Part shown: in pieces, positions 35,256-44,684 of the stretch
Layout: each line of letters opens with the position of its first letter
Numbering within the stretch: the stretch's first letter is position 1
Origin: Burkholderia stagnalis
GTDB lineage: Bacteria > Pseudomonadota > Gammaproteobacteria > Burkholderiales > Burkholderiaceae
Direction: 5' to 3'
Assembly: GCF_902830275.1 (NCBI RefSeq)
Contig: NZ_CADESW010000006.1
Coordinates: 248,001 to 312,000 of the forward strand
Length of the DNA stretch: 64,000 bases
Notes under the pieces: model-generated
Told to the model about the DNA's origin: nothing
The model's input: only the letters and a program-made list of their open reading frames with translations
Database searches by the model: none
Translations under genes and position numbers: made by a program

Positions 35256-38200
35256 CTACGACTCAACCGGGTCTCCGGTTGCAGCAAGCAGCATCTTCTC
35301 GAACTCCACTTTTACCCTGTCTGCGAAGTCGTCCTGCATCTCATACACGTCGCCAAATTCGGTAAAGGCCCAGCGGCCATGCGATCCCAGGTGATTTACG
35401 CCGGGAATCCAGTAGGTGTCCATCGTGGACTTCTTTTCTTTCGCATCTTCACGCCGATAACCCTTGATCTCCACGATCAGGTTGAGCGGGTCGACTGGGC
35501 CGCGCCCGTCATCGACCTTGACGATGAAATCTGGGATGTAGATTCGGTTTTGTGAGCCAAAGCGATAAGGCACTTCCAGGCCCAGATTGTGGTTCTTGGT
35601 GTAGGCAATCACTTTCGGGTGCGATTCGGCGACGCGGCAGAATTCCGCTTCCCAATCGCTGTCCAAGATCACCCAATTTACCTGGTTCTTCGGCGGTGGG
35701 CCGAGGGTTTCCCAGCGAGTGTCACGTGAGGTGTTGAAGCGTATATGCGCAGTGCTGCCGGTCGGGTTGAACGGGTCGAGGATAGCCTTGACCTGACGGC
35801 CCTTGGCCAGCTCTCGGGTAGTAATTCCCTTGGTAATTCGTTCGCAGGCCATGTCTGCGAGCTCGCGATACATCAACTGTGCCGGATAGGTGCCACCCTT
35901 GCACTCCAGACAGTTATCCAGCCATTGGCGGGTGATACGCTTGAGCTGGCCAAACAGATTGATCGGCGCATCCTGACCGGGTTCACGCCAGTGCTGGAAC
36001 AGCAGGTGCTTGGTAAGTTCCATCAGTAGCGTGGACTGACGCACGTCGCCAAGGTGCTTGAGGTTCAAGTCCACCGATTCGCCAATAATACCGGCGTTCC
36101 TCGTCTCTGAAGGCCCGACCAGATCGGGAGTCAGAGTCAAGGTGTGGTCATCGTTAAACTCCGCTTCCAATTGGTCTTCCGGTAGCTCGACGCGATAACC
36201 CTGCACGCGCGGGAATTCGATTTCCAGCGCATCGCGTTCCGGGCGCAGCGCCTTCACCACGATCGTTTCGCGCGGTCTCGGCGGCGGCGGGATCACGGGC
36301 CGAGCAGTGAAATCGAACGGGATGCCGAACACGTCGGCGTATTCCACGTCGAATCGGCCACGTTCGTTCAACTCATAGGACTGGCGGCGCAGCGCGCGGC
36401 CGATCACCTGCTCGCACAATAACTGAGTACCGAAAGCACGCACACCGAGAATGTGGGTGACTGTATTGGTGTCCCAGCCTTCCGTGAGCATGGACACCGA
36501 CACCACGCAGCGGATGGATTCGCCGAGGCGGCCCTCCTTGCCGACTGTGTTCATTACTTCGCGCAGCAAGTCCTGATCGGTAATGGCCTCAGCGCGTGTG
36601 CGGTCGCCGGTGCGCTCGATGATTTCTCGGCGGAAGCGTTCGATTTCATCGCTGGCGATGCCACGAAAGTTGTCATCCAATGCCTCCCCGGATTCGAGTT
36701 GTTCGCTGTCGATTAGCAAGGTGTTGGGGCGGGCTAGCGGAGTGCCGTGTTCATCGAAATTGCGAAACAGTTCCAGGCGCCCCATTTCGTAACTCACGCT
36801 ACCGTTGGCATTTTTTCGCTCGAAGCCGGAGATGTAGTCGAACACCAGTTTCGAAGTGGCGGTGTTGTTGCACACCACGATGAAGCATGGGGGCACCTTG
36901 ATGCCAGCCAGCTTCCATGCTTCGTACGTCTTGACGTAATGGCCGTACAGCGCTTCGAGCGCAGTTTGCAATTCCAACGGAATAGCGAGCGGGTCGAGCT
37001 GGACGTTCTTTCCGCGTCCCTTCTTCGGCATCTGCTTGCCGATGTGCTTCCACAACTCGCGGTAGATGGGCATGTCTGCGCCGGGTATATTGTCGGACAC
37101 CGGCACGCGCGGCAACTTGACGATGCCACATTCGATGGCATCCATCAACGAGAAATCGCTCATCGTCCACGGAAACAACGTGCCTTCGGCGTAGCCTGAG
37201 CCGGCAAGAAAAAACGGCGTGGCCGACAGGTCGATCACCTGTTGCAGGCCGAGCTTGCGGTTTACCGCTTCCAAGCCTGAAATCCACAGCCGCGCCGCTT
37301 TGTTGTTTTCCTCGGCCTCGGCCTTGTCTTCAGTAGCAATGTCCTCGTCGCTTTCATCTGCTGGCTTTTCGCGGTAGCAGTGGTGTGCCTCATCGTTGAT
37401 GGCGAGAATGTTTTTCATTCCCATAAGTTCAGGCATGACCCGCTGGAGCATCTGGCCTTCTGTTTCCTGAGTATCCAGCTCCATGCCGGTACGGCCCTGC
37501 AGCAAGCGACGGCCGCCCTTGGACAGTTCTACGCGCTCGCGCAGCTTGAAAGCATGGTAGTTAGTGATGACGATCTTGGCCTTATCCAGGTCCGGCAGCA
37601 TATCGCGCGGCACGATCTCGCGGTTGGCGTAGTAGCTGTCCGGGTCATTGGGCAGCAGTACGCGCAGACGGTCGCGGATGGTCAGGCCCGGCGCAACAAG
37701 CAGAAAACCGCGGGTAAACTTCCTGCTCTGCGGATGACGCACGGCATTGACCGTTTGCCAAGCGATCAGCATAGCCATCACCGTGGTTTTGCCCGCGCCG
37801 GTGGCCAGCTTCAGTGCCAATCGCATCAAGCCGGGATTGGCGTTGAGATTGGCCTTCTTCAGATGATCGAGGAAGCGTTCGCCATTCTTGCCCGTTGGCG
37901 CGACTTCGGTCAGCCAGATCGCCGTTTCGGCCGCCTCAACCTGGCAGAAAAAGGGGCGCACACCGGCGAACTTGTGGTTACGCCAGTGTTCCAGCAGGCG
38001 GGCCGTTTCGGGCGTCACCTTCCATTGTGATGGCGGCAGCTTTCGCCACGCATCTACTTCCTGGCGGACGGCGTTAATAACGGCGGTGTGGTCGTACGCC
38101 TGCTCACTGCTGGTTAGGCCCTTCCCTTCGTCAAAGAGCAAGCTGGCTTGACTGCCCTTGGCCTTGCGTGGCTTGGGGATCGGAGTGATGAAGTCCGCAC

Positions 38201-38318
38201 GGCGGCGGCTTTCGATGATCCTTTGGGTCGGCTGGCCGGTGGCATCCAGTTCCCAGTGCAGGGCCGGATACTCGTATGGGGAGTTCAGAATGGGTCCGTC
38301 AAAGAACTGGTCGCTCAT
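35256..38318 (-). CDS. Type III-like restriction enzyme (Res)
   Basis: 1020 residues. Superfamily 2 ATPase with Walker A ATGAGKTT near 171, DEAH near 306 (INDEAHHCY), SATPF near 365, and a later RALRR arginine-finger motif. The C-terminus carries a nuclease site: PDFIVKVDDG followed by VEIKGYRRED near 948, a PD-(D/E)XK signature. It cleaves DNA with Mod, which gives specificity. The protein looks like the group annotated as BPTD_3080-type restriction endonucleases (from memory). First gene of the minus-strand operon; the 293-base gap to 38611 holds its promoter and no recognisable gene. Confidence 0.9.
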   Translation of the reverse strand: MSDQFFDGPILNSPYEYPALHWELDATGQPTQRIIESRRRADFITPIPKPRKAKGSQASLLFDEGKGLTSSEQAYDHTAVINAVRQEVDAWRKLPPSQWKVTPETARLLEHWRNHKFAGVRPFFCQVEAAETAIWLTEVAPTGKNGERFLDHLKKANLNANPGLMRLALKLATGAGKTTVMAMLIAWQTVNAVRHPQSRKFTRGFLLVAPGLTIRDRLRVLLPNDPDSYYANREIVPRDMLPDLDKAKIVITNYHAFKLRERVELSKGGRRLLQGRTGMELDTQETEGQMLQRVMPELMGMKNILAINDEAHHCYREKPADESDEDIATEDKAEAEENNKAARLWISGLEAVNRKLGLQQVIDLSATPFFLAGSGYAEGTLFPWTMSDFSLMDAIECGIVKLPRVPVSDNIPGADMPIYRELWKHIGKQMPKKGRGKNVQLDPLAIPLELQTALEALYGHYVKTYEAWKLAGIKVPPCFIVVCNNTATSKLVFDYISGFERKNANGSVSYEMGRLELFRNFDEHGTPLARPNTLLIDSEQLESGEALDDNFRGIASDEIERFRREIIERTGDRTRAEAITDQDLLREVMNTVGKEGRLGESIRCVVSVSMLTEGWDTNTVTHILGVRAFGTQLLCEQVIGRALRRQSYELNERGRFDVEYADVFGIPFDFTARPVIPPPPRPRETIVVKALRPERDALEIEFPRVQGYRVELPEDQLEAEFNDDHTLTLTPDLVGPSETRNAGIIGESVDLNLKHLGDVRQSTLLMELTKHLLFQHWREPGQDAPINLFGQLKRITRQWLDNCLECKGGTYPAQLMYRELADMACERITKGITTRELAKGRQVKAILDPFNPTGSTAHIRFNTSRDTRWETLGPPPKNQVNWVILDSDWEAEFCRVAESHPKVIAYTKNHNLGLEVPYRFGSQNRIYIPDFIVKVDDGRGPVDPLNLIVEIKGYRREDAKEKKSTMDTYWIPGVNHLGSHGRWAFTEFGDVYEMQDDFADRVKVEFEKMLLAATGDPVES

Positions 38319-38611
38319 TTTTTTGATTGCCTGATCCAGCAGCCCTTCTCGAGGGCCAAGGTTGCCAATTGTAAATGTATCGGTGATTCGGTCTTATTTT
38401 TTCACCGAAGCGATCTGCTGCGTGTTTCTGTTTGGCAAGGCGACTGCAAGCTGCGGCGACTACACCGAGAGACGCGAAAAGCCGGAATCCGCGCTCCGTC
38501 CGAGCGCATTGAAGAATCTTTCAATTACATATCACCACGCTGAGCCCGGCCAGCAACGGCCGCTCCGTCTGGGCAATCCCGCACGGATGAACCTGCCTCA
38601 GGAGGTCAGCG

Positions 38612-38761
38612 ATGCTGCCAATATCTCCCCTCGAATTTCTCGCCGCCTTCGCGCTAGCGTTCCTCGGCGGCGCGTTACTTGCCGCTTGCCATTGCAAATA
38701 CGTGGGCAAGGTCCAGCGCGATGCCTATAGCCGTATGCGCGAGGTCTCCATCCATGCGTGA
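38612..38761 (+). CDS. Small membrane protein (49 aa)
   Basis: 49 residues: one hydrophobic helix (about 6-26, ending in AACHC) and a basic tail. The start is supported by a strong GGAGG ribosome site six bases upstream of the ATG at 38612, and the stop overlaps the next gene by eight bases. Single-pass inner-membrane or lipoprotein-like; LLAAC could be a lipobox. No function known. Confidence 0.6.
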   Translation: MLPISPLEFLAAFALAFLGGALLAACHCKYVGKVQRDAYSRMREVSIHA

Positions 38762-39221
38762 CCGTCCCTCGTTCTTTCCCTACAACGAGGAGGAAGAAGG
38801 CGACGCGTGGCCGCGCCATCTGCACGGTCTGCCACCGCCTGAACAAGCCGAGGACGACGAATCGCCGCGCTTTCGCCCTGGCAAGGGACTGGTCTGGCCG
38901 TGCCCGTCGTGCTCGTCGCTCCGGACCGAGCAACGCCATATCGCACGGCGCGTTTGCAGCGCCGTCGGCGCTGCGGCAGGCGCCACTAGCGGCGCAGTGG
39001 CGGTTCTATCAGGCGCCGAAACCGGCGCCGCGATCGGTGCGCTCGGCGGCCCCATCGGCGCCATGTGTGGCGGCGTCGCTGGCGCCGTTCTCGCGGGCCT
39101 CGTGGCCGGCGCGGCCGGGTGCGCAACGGGAGCTGCTTTTGGCGAAGCACTCGATCACACGGTCCTCAATAACTGGAGATGCGTTGCGTGCGGTCGGCTT
39201 TTCACCGTCCGGCCGGGCTGA
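38754..39221 (+). CDS. Zinc-ribbon / glycine-zipper protein (155 aa)
   Basis: 155 residues. The layout is unusual: an acidic N-terminus, a CPSC half-site near residue 50, a long Gly/Ala-rich segment (about 69-130) with GxxxG repeats that should form tightly packed membrane helices, then a second half-site CVACG near 145. The two CXXC pairs could form one zinc ribbon with a membrane hairpin between them. Function unknown; similar small proteins occur on integrative elements. Confidence 0.65.
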   Translation: MRDRPSFFPYNEEEEGDAWPRHLHGLPPPEQAEDDESPRFRPGKGLVWPCPSCSSLRTEQRHIARRVCSAVGAAAGATSGAVAVLSGAETGAAIGALGGPIGAMCGGVAGAVLAGLVAGAAGCATGAAFGEALDHTVLNNWRCVACGRLFTVRPG

Positions 39222-39316
39222 CCTGTTCCACCTACCGCCTCCTCAATTTTTCCATTTCGCCCTGCCCGGCGCTACGTCGGGCTTTATGCCGTCAACTATT
39301 CACAGGAGTTCAAAAA

Positions 39317-40285
39317 GTGCACCTCGTACAGACTATGGCGTTTGCCGGTGAGAAGCCTTGGCACGGCCTCGGCAACCACCTGCCCCCGAAGCAGTCGCTC
39401 GAAGTTTGGAAGCGCGCCGCGGGCATGGACTGGAGCATCGAAGAAGCTGAAGTTCGTTTCGTCGCACCCGGGAACAAGAGCCTTGGTTCGATCCACGCCT
39501 TCCCCGAGCAAAAAGTCTTGTATCGCTCGGACACCAAAGCTCCCCTGTCCGTCGTCTCGTCGCGCTATGCGGTCGTACAGCCGTCCGAGATCCTAGAGTT
39601 TTATCGGGACCTGAGCGAGCACTCGGGGTTCGAGCTTGAAAGTGCGGGCGTGCTAAAGCACGGCAAGAAACTCTGGGCGCTCGCGCGCACCGGGCAGTCC
39701 GTCGCGCTAAAAGGCAAGGATACGGTCAACGGCTATCTGCTGCTCGCGACCGCCTGCGACGGTACCCTCGCGACCACTGCACAGCACACATCGATTCGTG
39801 TCGTGTGCAACAACACGCTGCAGGTTGCGCTGGGGAACTCGGCCGGCGCTGTGAAGGTTGGTCACCGCTCGCAGTTCGATGCTCAGGCCGTAAAGCGACA
39901 ACTCGGAATTGCGACCTCCTCGTGGGATGCATTTGTAGCTCGAATGAAGGCGCTATCCGAGTACAAGCTGTCGGACTCTGCGGTCGAAGCCTTCCTGCGA
40001 CGCGTGCTCACCTATTCGGCTCCCAGCGCCGCCAATCGCGAAGCACTCGCGGTCAATGAGCGGGCCATCAAAGCGATTGGACAGCTCTACGTGGGACGCG
40101 GAAAAGGCGCGGACCTTGCATCAGCTAGAGGCACGCTCTGGGGCGTTCTCAACGCAACCACGGAGTACGTCGACCACATCCGTCTTGCTCGCAGCGACGA
40201 CAACCGACGAGATTCGGCCTGGTTCGGCTCGGGTGCCACCCTCAAGGGCCGGGCGTGGGACGAAGCGCTCAAGCTTGTCGTGTAA
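39317..40285 (+). CDS. DUF932 protein (phage/plasmid LGT-type)
   Basis: 322 residues from the GTG at 39317, chosen because AGGAG lies eight bases upstream. The N-terminus FAGEKPWHGLGNHL and the central AKHGKKLWALART and NNTLQVAL segments are those of DUF932 proteins, widespread on plasmids, phages and integrative elements and usually near exonucleases. Molecular role unknown. It heads the recombination gene block. Confidence 0.85.
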   Translation: MHLVQTMAFAGEKPWHGLGNHLPPKQSLEVWKRAAGMDWSIEEAEVRFVAPGNKSLGSIHAFPEQKVLYRSDTKAPLSVVSSRYAVVQPSEILEFYRDLSEHSGFELESAGVLKHGKKLWALARTGQSVALKGKDTVNGYLLLATACDGTLATTAQHTSIRVVCNNTLQVALGNSAGAVKVGHRSQFDAQAVKRQLGIATSSWDAFVARMKALSEYKLSDSAVEAFLRRVLTYSAPSAANREALAVNERAIKAIGQLYVGRGKGADLASARGTLWGVLNATTEYVDHIRLARSDDNRRDSAWFGSGATLKGRAWDEALKLVV

Positions 40286-40313
40286 CCCTGCGCCGCCCGT
40301 TTCCCCTCAACCT

Positions 40314-40342
40314 CGGCCCGGTCAGCTTCGCCTGCCGGGCCG
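40314..40342 (+). promoter_or_regulatory. GC hairpin in the leader of the YqaJ gene
   Basis: A perfect 8-bp stem (40314-40321 with 40335-40342), 13-base loop, followed by a T-rich TTGTTTTG tract 20 bases before the ATG. Similar hairpins occur before other genes in this block. It may be a partial terminator or a leader structure. Confidence 0.5.
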
Positions 40343-40361
40343 CATTGTTTTGCGAGGCACT

Positions 40362-41357
40362 ATGACAGCAGTTCAATCTGAGAGGCCACGTACAGGCCGG
40401 CCGGCGCTCAAGCTCGTTAAGACGCGAGACCTGAGCCGCGACGATTGGCTCTCCGTGCGCCGCACCGGAATCGGCAGTTCCGACGCAGCCGCGGCCGTCG
40501 GCCTGAGCCCTTATGTGAGCCCCCTGGCGCTTTGGGTCGACAAGACCGGAAGGTCCGACGGCATGCCGAGTCCGGCCCCGGACGATACTACTTCGCCCAC
40601 CTATTGGGGGACGTTGCTGGAACCGATTGTCGCTGCTGTCTACACGCGCGTCACCGGCAACCGCGTGCGTAAGATCAACGCGGTTCTGCGTCATCCGACC
40701 ATCCCGTGGATGCTCGCCAACATCGACAGGGAAATCGTCGGGGCGAGCGATGTCCAGATCCTCGAATGCAAGACCGCCGGAGCGCACGGTGCGCAATTGT
40801 GGCGCGACGGCGTCCCCGAGTACGTCGAGTTGCAAGTACAGCATCAGTTGGCGGTGACGGGCAAGACGGCCGCCCATGTTGCCGTTCTGCTCTGCGGTCA
40901 GGCTCTCGAAGTATTCCGGGTCGAACGCGACGACGCCGTGATTGCCCGGCTCATCGAACTTGAGGAGCGCTTTTGGCGTTACGTCGAAACAGACACGCCA
41001 CCACCAGCGGACGGCTCAGAGTCGGCAGACCGGGCCTTGCGGCATCTGTATCCCGGCAACGGCGGCACTGTGGACTTTACGGATGACCGGCGCCTGTCGT
41101 CGGTGTTCGCCGACCTCGTTGCAGTACGGGCCGAGATCGAAGCGCGTCAGGCCATCGAGGCACAGCTCAAGCAGACGATCCAGCAGGCAATGGGCGAGGC
41201 CGCGCACGCCGTGTTCGAGACAGGTTCGGTGTCGTTCAAACGCAGCCGGGATTCGTCCACCGTCGATCTGAAACGGCTGCTCGCCGATCACCCCGAGTTC
41301 GAAATGCAGTACGCCATCACGAAGGCCGGGGCCCGGCGCTTCCTTTTGTCCACCTGA
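40362..41357 (+). CDS. YqaJ-type viral recombinase (exonuclease)
   Basis: 331 residues from the ATG at 40362. Lambda-exonuclease-like PD-(D/E)XK fold: WLSVRRTGIGSSDAAAAVG near 28-46, a second-strand region with LANIDRE near 125 and the catalytic ILECKTA near 138 containing E-x-K. Such enzymes resect double-strand ends for single-strand annealing on phages and integrative elements. The upstream long in-frame opening is not used. Confidence 0.85.
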   Translation: MTAVQSERPRTGRPALKLVKTRDLSRDDWLSVRRTGIGSSDAAAAVGLSPYVSPLALWVDKTGRSDGMPSPAPDDTTSPTYWGTLLEPIVAAVYTRVTGNRVRKINAVLRHPTIPWMLANIDREIVGASDVQILECKTAGAHGAQLWRDGVPEYVELQVQHQLAVTGKTAAHVAVLLCGQALEVFRVERDDAVIARLIELEERFWRYVETDTPPPADGSESADRALRHLYPGNGGTVDFTDDRRLSSVFADLVAVRAEIEARQAIEAQLKQTIQQAMGEAAHAVFETGSVSFKRSRDSSTVDLKRLLADHPEFEMQYAITKAGARRFLLST

Positions 41358-41370
41358 ACGGAGTCCGCTC

Positions 41371-41610
41371 ATGCACAGGAGAAACACGAATCTCGACTGC
41401 CTCACCGCAATCATGACTTTCTCGCGGCACGGTGCGCTCGCACAGACGTTCGTAATGGACGCGTTGAGCAAGCACGCCAGCCACATCGCCGCAATGCCGC
41501 CCGAAGCATTGAAGCAGCAGTTCGGCGATCGCCCGATGGTCAGCGCAGAAGCGTGGCAGGCCGTTGCACGAGAAATCCACAAAAAGCTGGAAGCCCACTT
41601 CGCGAGCTAG
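41371..41610 (+). CDS. Unknown small protein (79 aa)
   Basis: 79 residues, mainly helical, 14 bases after the exonuclease stop and in the same direction. No family recognised. It has no signal peptide or membrane segment. Coding is supported by position in the operon and codon usage like its neighbours. Confidence 0.6.
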   Translation: MHRRNTNLDCLTAIMTFSRHGALAQTFVMDALSKHASHIAAMPPEALKQQFGDRPMVSAEAWQAVAREIHKKLEAHFAS

Positions 41611-41675
41611 CCGTCGCAGCGGTTATTTCATCGCCGGCGGCGCGTAAACATCACTTACCCATTTCAAGGACCAAC

Positions 41676-42608
41676 ATGCTCAAGGGACTTTCCCTCACTC
41701 CGCCCGTTGTGGGTCGCATCTCCATTGGCCGTGTGACAGAGAAGAACGGCAAGCGCGTGCCCGCCGCGGACGACCAGTTCACGCTGACGACCCAGGTGCA
41801 GCAGCGTGGCGAATGGCTTATGCACCCTCTGAACGAGCGGTTACGCAAGGCCACTTCAGGCAAGCTGCGCGCGATTCCCGTACGCATGCTGTTCAACAGC
41901 CCGGACCTGAACCTGCGTGCGGACTATTCGCTGTTCGACCGCGACACGGGGCGACCCGTGTGCGTTGGCAACGGCGAAACGTGCCGACGAGTCTGTGTGG
42001 ATGGTAGCGGAATCGAGACCCTACCGTGCCCGTCGCCGGACGGCTGCGCCTTCGGCCAGCAATACGGCTGCAAACCTTACGCACGGCTGAACGTGCTCAT
42101 TGATGACGAGGAAGGAGACCAGCTTTCGTCGTTCATATTGCGCACGACATCCTGGAACTCGATCCGTACGCTAGCGGCGCGCCTGCACTACTTCAACGCC
42201 GTATCAGGCAACCTTCTCGCTTGCCTACCGCTTCAGCTCGTGCTCAGGGGCAAGTCGACGGCGCAAAGTTACAGGGCGCCGATTTATTACGTCGATCTGG
42301 GCATTCGTTCGGGCAGCACGCTTGAGCAGGCGTTGGTGGAAGCGAAGGAACTCGACGCACGACGCCGGGCAGCCGGCTTCGACCAGGCTGCGCTCGATGC
42401 CGCCGCCGGCGCGGGGTTCGCGAACGGTGCGTTCGAAGATAGCCCGGACGAGCAGACTGCGGTGGCGGAAGAGTTCTTTCCACCCTTGGAGCTGCGAGAC
42501 ACGGATCGTGCCTCACCGGCGGTACCGGAAGCACCGAGCCCGGCTGCGCCGACGTTGCGCGAGAAGCTGGAGCGCAAGGCGGTGCTGCTCGAGGGGAAGG
42601 CAGCATGA
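41676..42608 (+). CDS. Gp3-like recombination directionality factor
   Basis: 310 residues from the ATG at 41676. The start (LTPPVVGRISIGRVTEKNGKR, then DDQFTLTTQVQ) and the layout GEWLMHPLN recall Gp3-like recombination directionality factors, also found annotated as hydrolase or metal-binding protein. Six cysteines lie between about 108 and 140 and could bind metal. Such factors steer a serine integrase toward excision. The C-terminal third is Ala/Pro-rich. Family assignment is from memory; the stop overlaps the next ATG. Confidence 0.6.
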   Translation: MLKGLSLTPPVVGRISIGRVTEKNGKRVPAADDQFTLTTQVQQRGEWLMHPLNERLRKATSGKLRAIPVRMLFNSPDLNLRADYSLFDRDTGRPVCVGNGETCRRVCVDGSGIETLPCPSPDGCAFGQQYGCKPYARLNVLIDDEEGDQLSSFILRTTSWNSIRTLAARLHYFNAVSGNLLACLPLQLVLRGKSTAQSYRAPIYYVDLGIRSGSTLEQALVEAKELDARRRAAGFDQAALDAAAGAGFANGAFEDSPDEQTAVAEEFFPPLELRDTDRASPAVPEAPSPAAPTLREKLERKAVLLEGKAA

Positions 42609-43687
42609 ACGTACGGCACCGGGCGCTCCCACTGGCGGTCCTGGCGACGTCGACTGCGCTCAGTCTGTCGATTCTTGCGGGCTGGCAGCGAGGCGGGACG
42701 TTACCGGAACGACTGATCTGGATCGCGATCGGCACCGTGCTCGTCACAAGCGCGCATCTGTTACCCGTTCTGATCCGTGATACACCAATACCCATTCGGG
42801 GCGTGGGTAGCCTGTTATGGGCGGCGTGTCTTGCGACGGCGTGCTACGGGCACGCGGGGTTCTTTGCTTTCGCACAGCAGCATGCAGGCGAGCAACGGGC
42901 GTCGACGGTGCAAGCAGATCCAGCGCCGTCCTCTGCCCGCAGTCTCACGGCGGTCATGGTAGAGCGCGCCGCCGTGACCGCGCAGCTCGCGTCAGCCAAC
43001 GCGCGGTACTGCGCGGGTAACTGCGTCACGCTGGCAGGGCGGCGCGTAACCCTCGCCGCCAAGGTCGATGCGTTGAACGCCGAAGCCGATGAGATCCGAC
43101 GTCAGCAGGCCGCGACGGATCGAATCACGACACAGCGCGACAGGCAACTCGTCGATCCAGTCACGGCGCGACTTGCCGCGTTCCTCGGCACGACGGTTGG
43201 TCACGTCGATCTGCTGACCGGTCTCGGGTTTGCTGCCGTCCTTGAAGGCGTCGCATGCCTCTTGTGGACGGTCGCACTTCGGTCGCCGTTACCGGCAGTG
43301 AACCTCGCTGCAATGAGAGTCACGCCGGCAGTACGCTCTACAGTCACCGCGACGGCTGACGTGACTCCCCCGGTAGTCACCTCGGTCGCGGACGTGGCTC
43401 GACCCGTGGCAACACCAGTCGCCGCAAGTCACGGCGGCGAGACCCTGCGTAGCAATCCCTCGGCGCTCGATCACGGCAGTTTGGCCAGCAGTGACGCGCC
43501 GTGCGACCGGGTTACGGCGTTACCGGCCGCCGTTCCCATCGACGACCACCTAGCGCAACTCGCCCGGGATGTCGCGGCCGGCTTGGTACGTCCTACGGTC
43601 GCTGATATCCGCCGCCATTTACGTTGCGCGCAGCGGCGTGCGGCGGAGTTACGCCGCCAACTCGCCGCAATCTCCTCGACGGCATAA
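42605..43687 (+). CDS. Unknown membrane protein (360 aa)
   Basis: 360 residues with four likely membrane segments: about 9-26, 38-55, 65-88 and 196-216. A long soluble, Ala/Arg-rich loop lies between segments three and four (about 90-190, with a CAGNC pair), probably coiled. The tail ends in a basic helical stretch (DIRRHLRCAQRRAAELRRQ) resembling a small DNA-binding helix. ATGA overlap with the preceding gene. Not recognised as a family; mobile-element accessory. Confidence 0.65.
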   Translation: MNVRHRALPLAVLATSTALSLSILAGWQRGGTLPERLIWIAIGTVLVTSAHLLPVLIRDTPIPIRGVGSLLWAACLATACYGHAGFFAFAQQHAGEQRASTVQADPAPSSARSLTAVMVERAAVTAQLASANARYCAGNCVTLAGRRVTLAAKVDALNAEADEIRRQQAATDRITTQRDRQLVDPVTARLAAFLGTTVGHVDLLTGLGFAAVLEGVACLLWTVALRSPLPAVNLAAMRVTPAVRSTVTATADVTPPVVTSVADVARPVATPVAASHGGETLRSNPSALDHGSLASSDAPCDRVTALPAAVPIDDHLAQLARDVAAGLVRPTVADIRRHLRCAQRRAAELRRQLAAISSTA

Positions 43688-43710
43688 GGCCGGGCTTGGT
43701 GCCCGGCCTT
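43686..43710 (+). terminator. Perfect hairpin after the membrane-protein gene
   Basis: A perfect 10-bp stem (43686-43695 with 43701-43710) with a 5-base loop begins inside the stop codon. The following sequence has only a short T4 tract 11 bases later. It may end transcription or structure the leader of the DUF4942 gene. Confidence 0.6.
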
Positions 43711-43750
43711 AGCTGCCTCGTTTTCCATCCCTTTCTCATCGTCATGAAAC

Positions 43751-44557
43751 ATGGACTCGAACGATCTCGTCCCCAGTATCAGCATCGCGAATCTCGGCAA
43801 TCAGCGTGCCGCAGTCGTGCAGCGCGTGCGCGCCGCGCTGGATCTGCTGGGCGAAGCCCAACAGCTCGCGAAGTCCGCCAATCTAGGGTTCCCGCGGCTT
43901 GTGCTCGACGAAAGCTATGGCTGTCGCGGCAGACCAACCATTACCGGAGAGTACGCAAAACGCAACGAGGCCGAAGCCGCCATGGTGCGGATCATCGACA
44001 TTCGCGGTTGGGACTACCTGCTATCGCAGTCGGGCTTGCGAACATTCATGGACTCGAAAGCCCGCGAGCAATGGAGTAGCCAGATTGCCGAAGGCGACGT
44101 CCCTGAGCTCACCGCGGCCAACATCGAGGCCACGTTCACGCAGCTTTACGGTGCGCGCGGCGACATGTTTGAACGCGGCGTACTCGAATGCTTCAGGCAG
44201 CTATCGTGGAACTACAAGACCAACGAGCCTTTCCGGTTCGGCAGAAGGATCATCCTGAAGTACCTGTTCAGCGGTGGCTTTCTCAACTATCGGGCAACCG
44301 ACAAGCTAGACGATCTGATTCGCGTCTTCTTCGTGCTGGATGGCAAGCCCGAGCCCGATCATCGACACGGCGCGCATGTGCTCGTCGCGGGCGACCGCCA
44401 GAACCGACGTACGGAAGCCGAAAATGACTACTTCCACCTACGCTGGTTTAAAAACGGCAACGCTCACCTGACGTTCAAGCGGCCGGACTTGGTCGAACAG
44501 ATGAACCGCATCCTCGCCAAACACTACCCGAACGCGCTCGCCGCCGAAGCCCGGTAG
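43751..44557 (+). CDS. DUF4942 protein
   Basis: 268 residues. The central segment (ATFTQLYGARGDMFERGVLECFRQLSW is the region near 120-148) and a C-terminal NDYFHLRWFKNGNAHLTF stretch identify it as DUF4942, a family found on plasmids, prophages and integrative elements and sometimes fused to methylases. No catalytic motif is obvious. The first frame ATG at 43751 lacks a strong ribosome site. Confidence 0.8.
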   Translation: MDSNDLVPSISIANLGNQRAAVVQRVRAALDLLGEAQQLAKSANLGFPRLVLDESYGCRGRPTITGEYAKRNEAEAAMVRIIDIRGWDYLLSQSGLRTFMDSKAREQWSSQIAEGDVPELTAANIEATFTQLYGARGDMFERGVLECFRQLSWNYKTNEPFRFGRRIILKYLFSGGFLNYRATDKLDDLIRVFFVLDGKPEPDHRHGAHVLVAGDRQNRRTEAENDYFHLRWFKNGNAHLTFKRPDLVEQMNRILAKHYPNALAAEAR

Positions 44558-44684
44558 TCCACGACTTCCTGCGCAGTCCTCGGACGCGCATCGCGTCTCA
44601 GCCATTTCCCCTTCTCTTTCAACCTGCAAGCATCCGGGACGACCGGAGGCAAGTGTTCGACCACACATTCTGGAGAAACTTATC

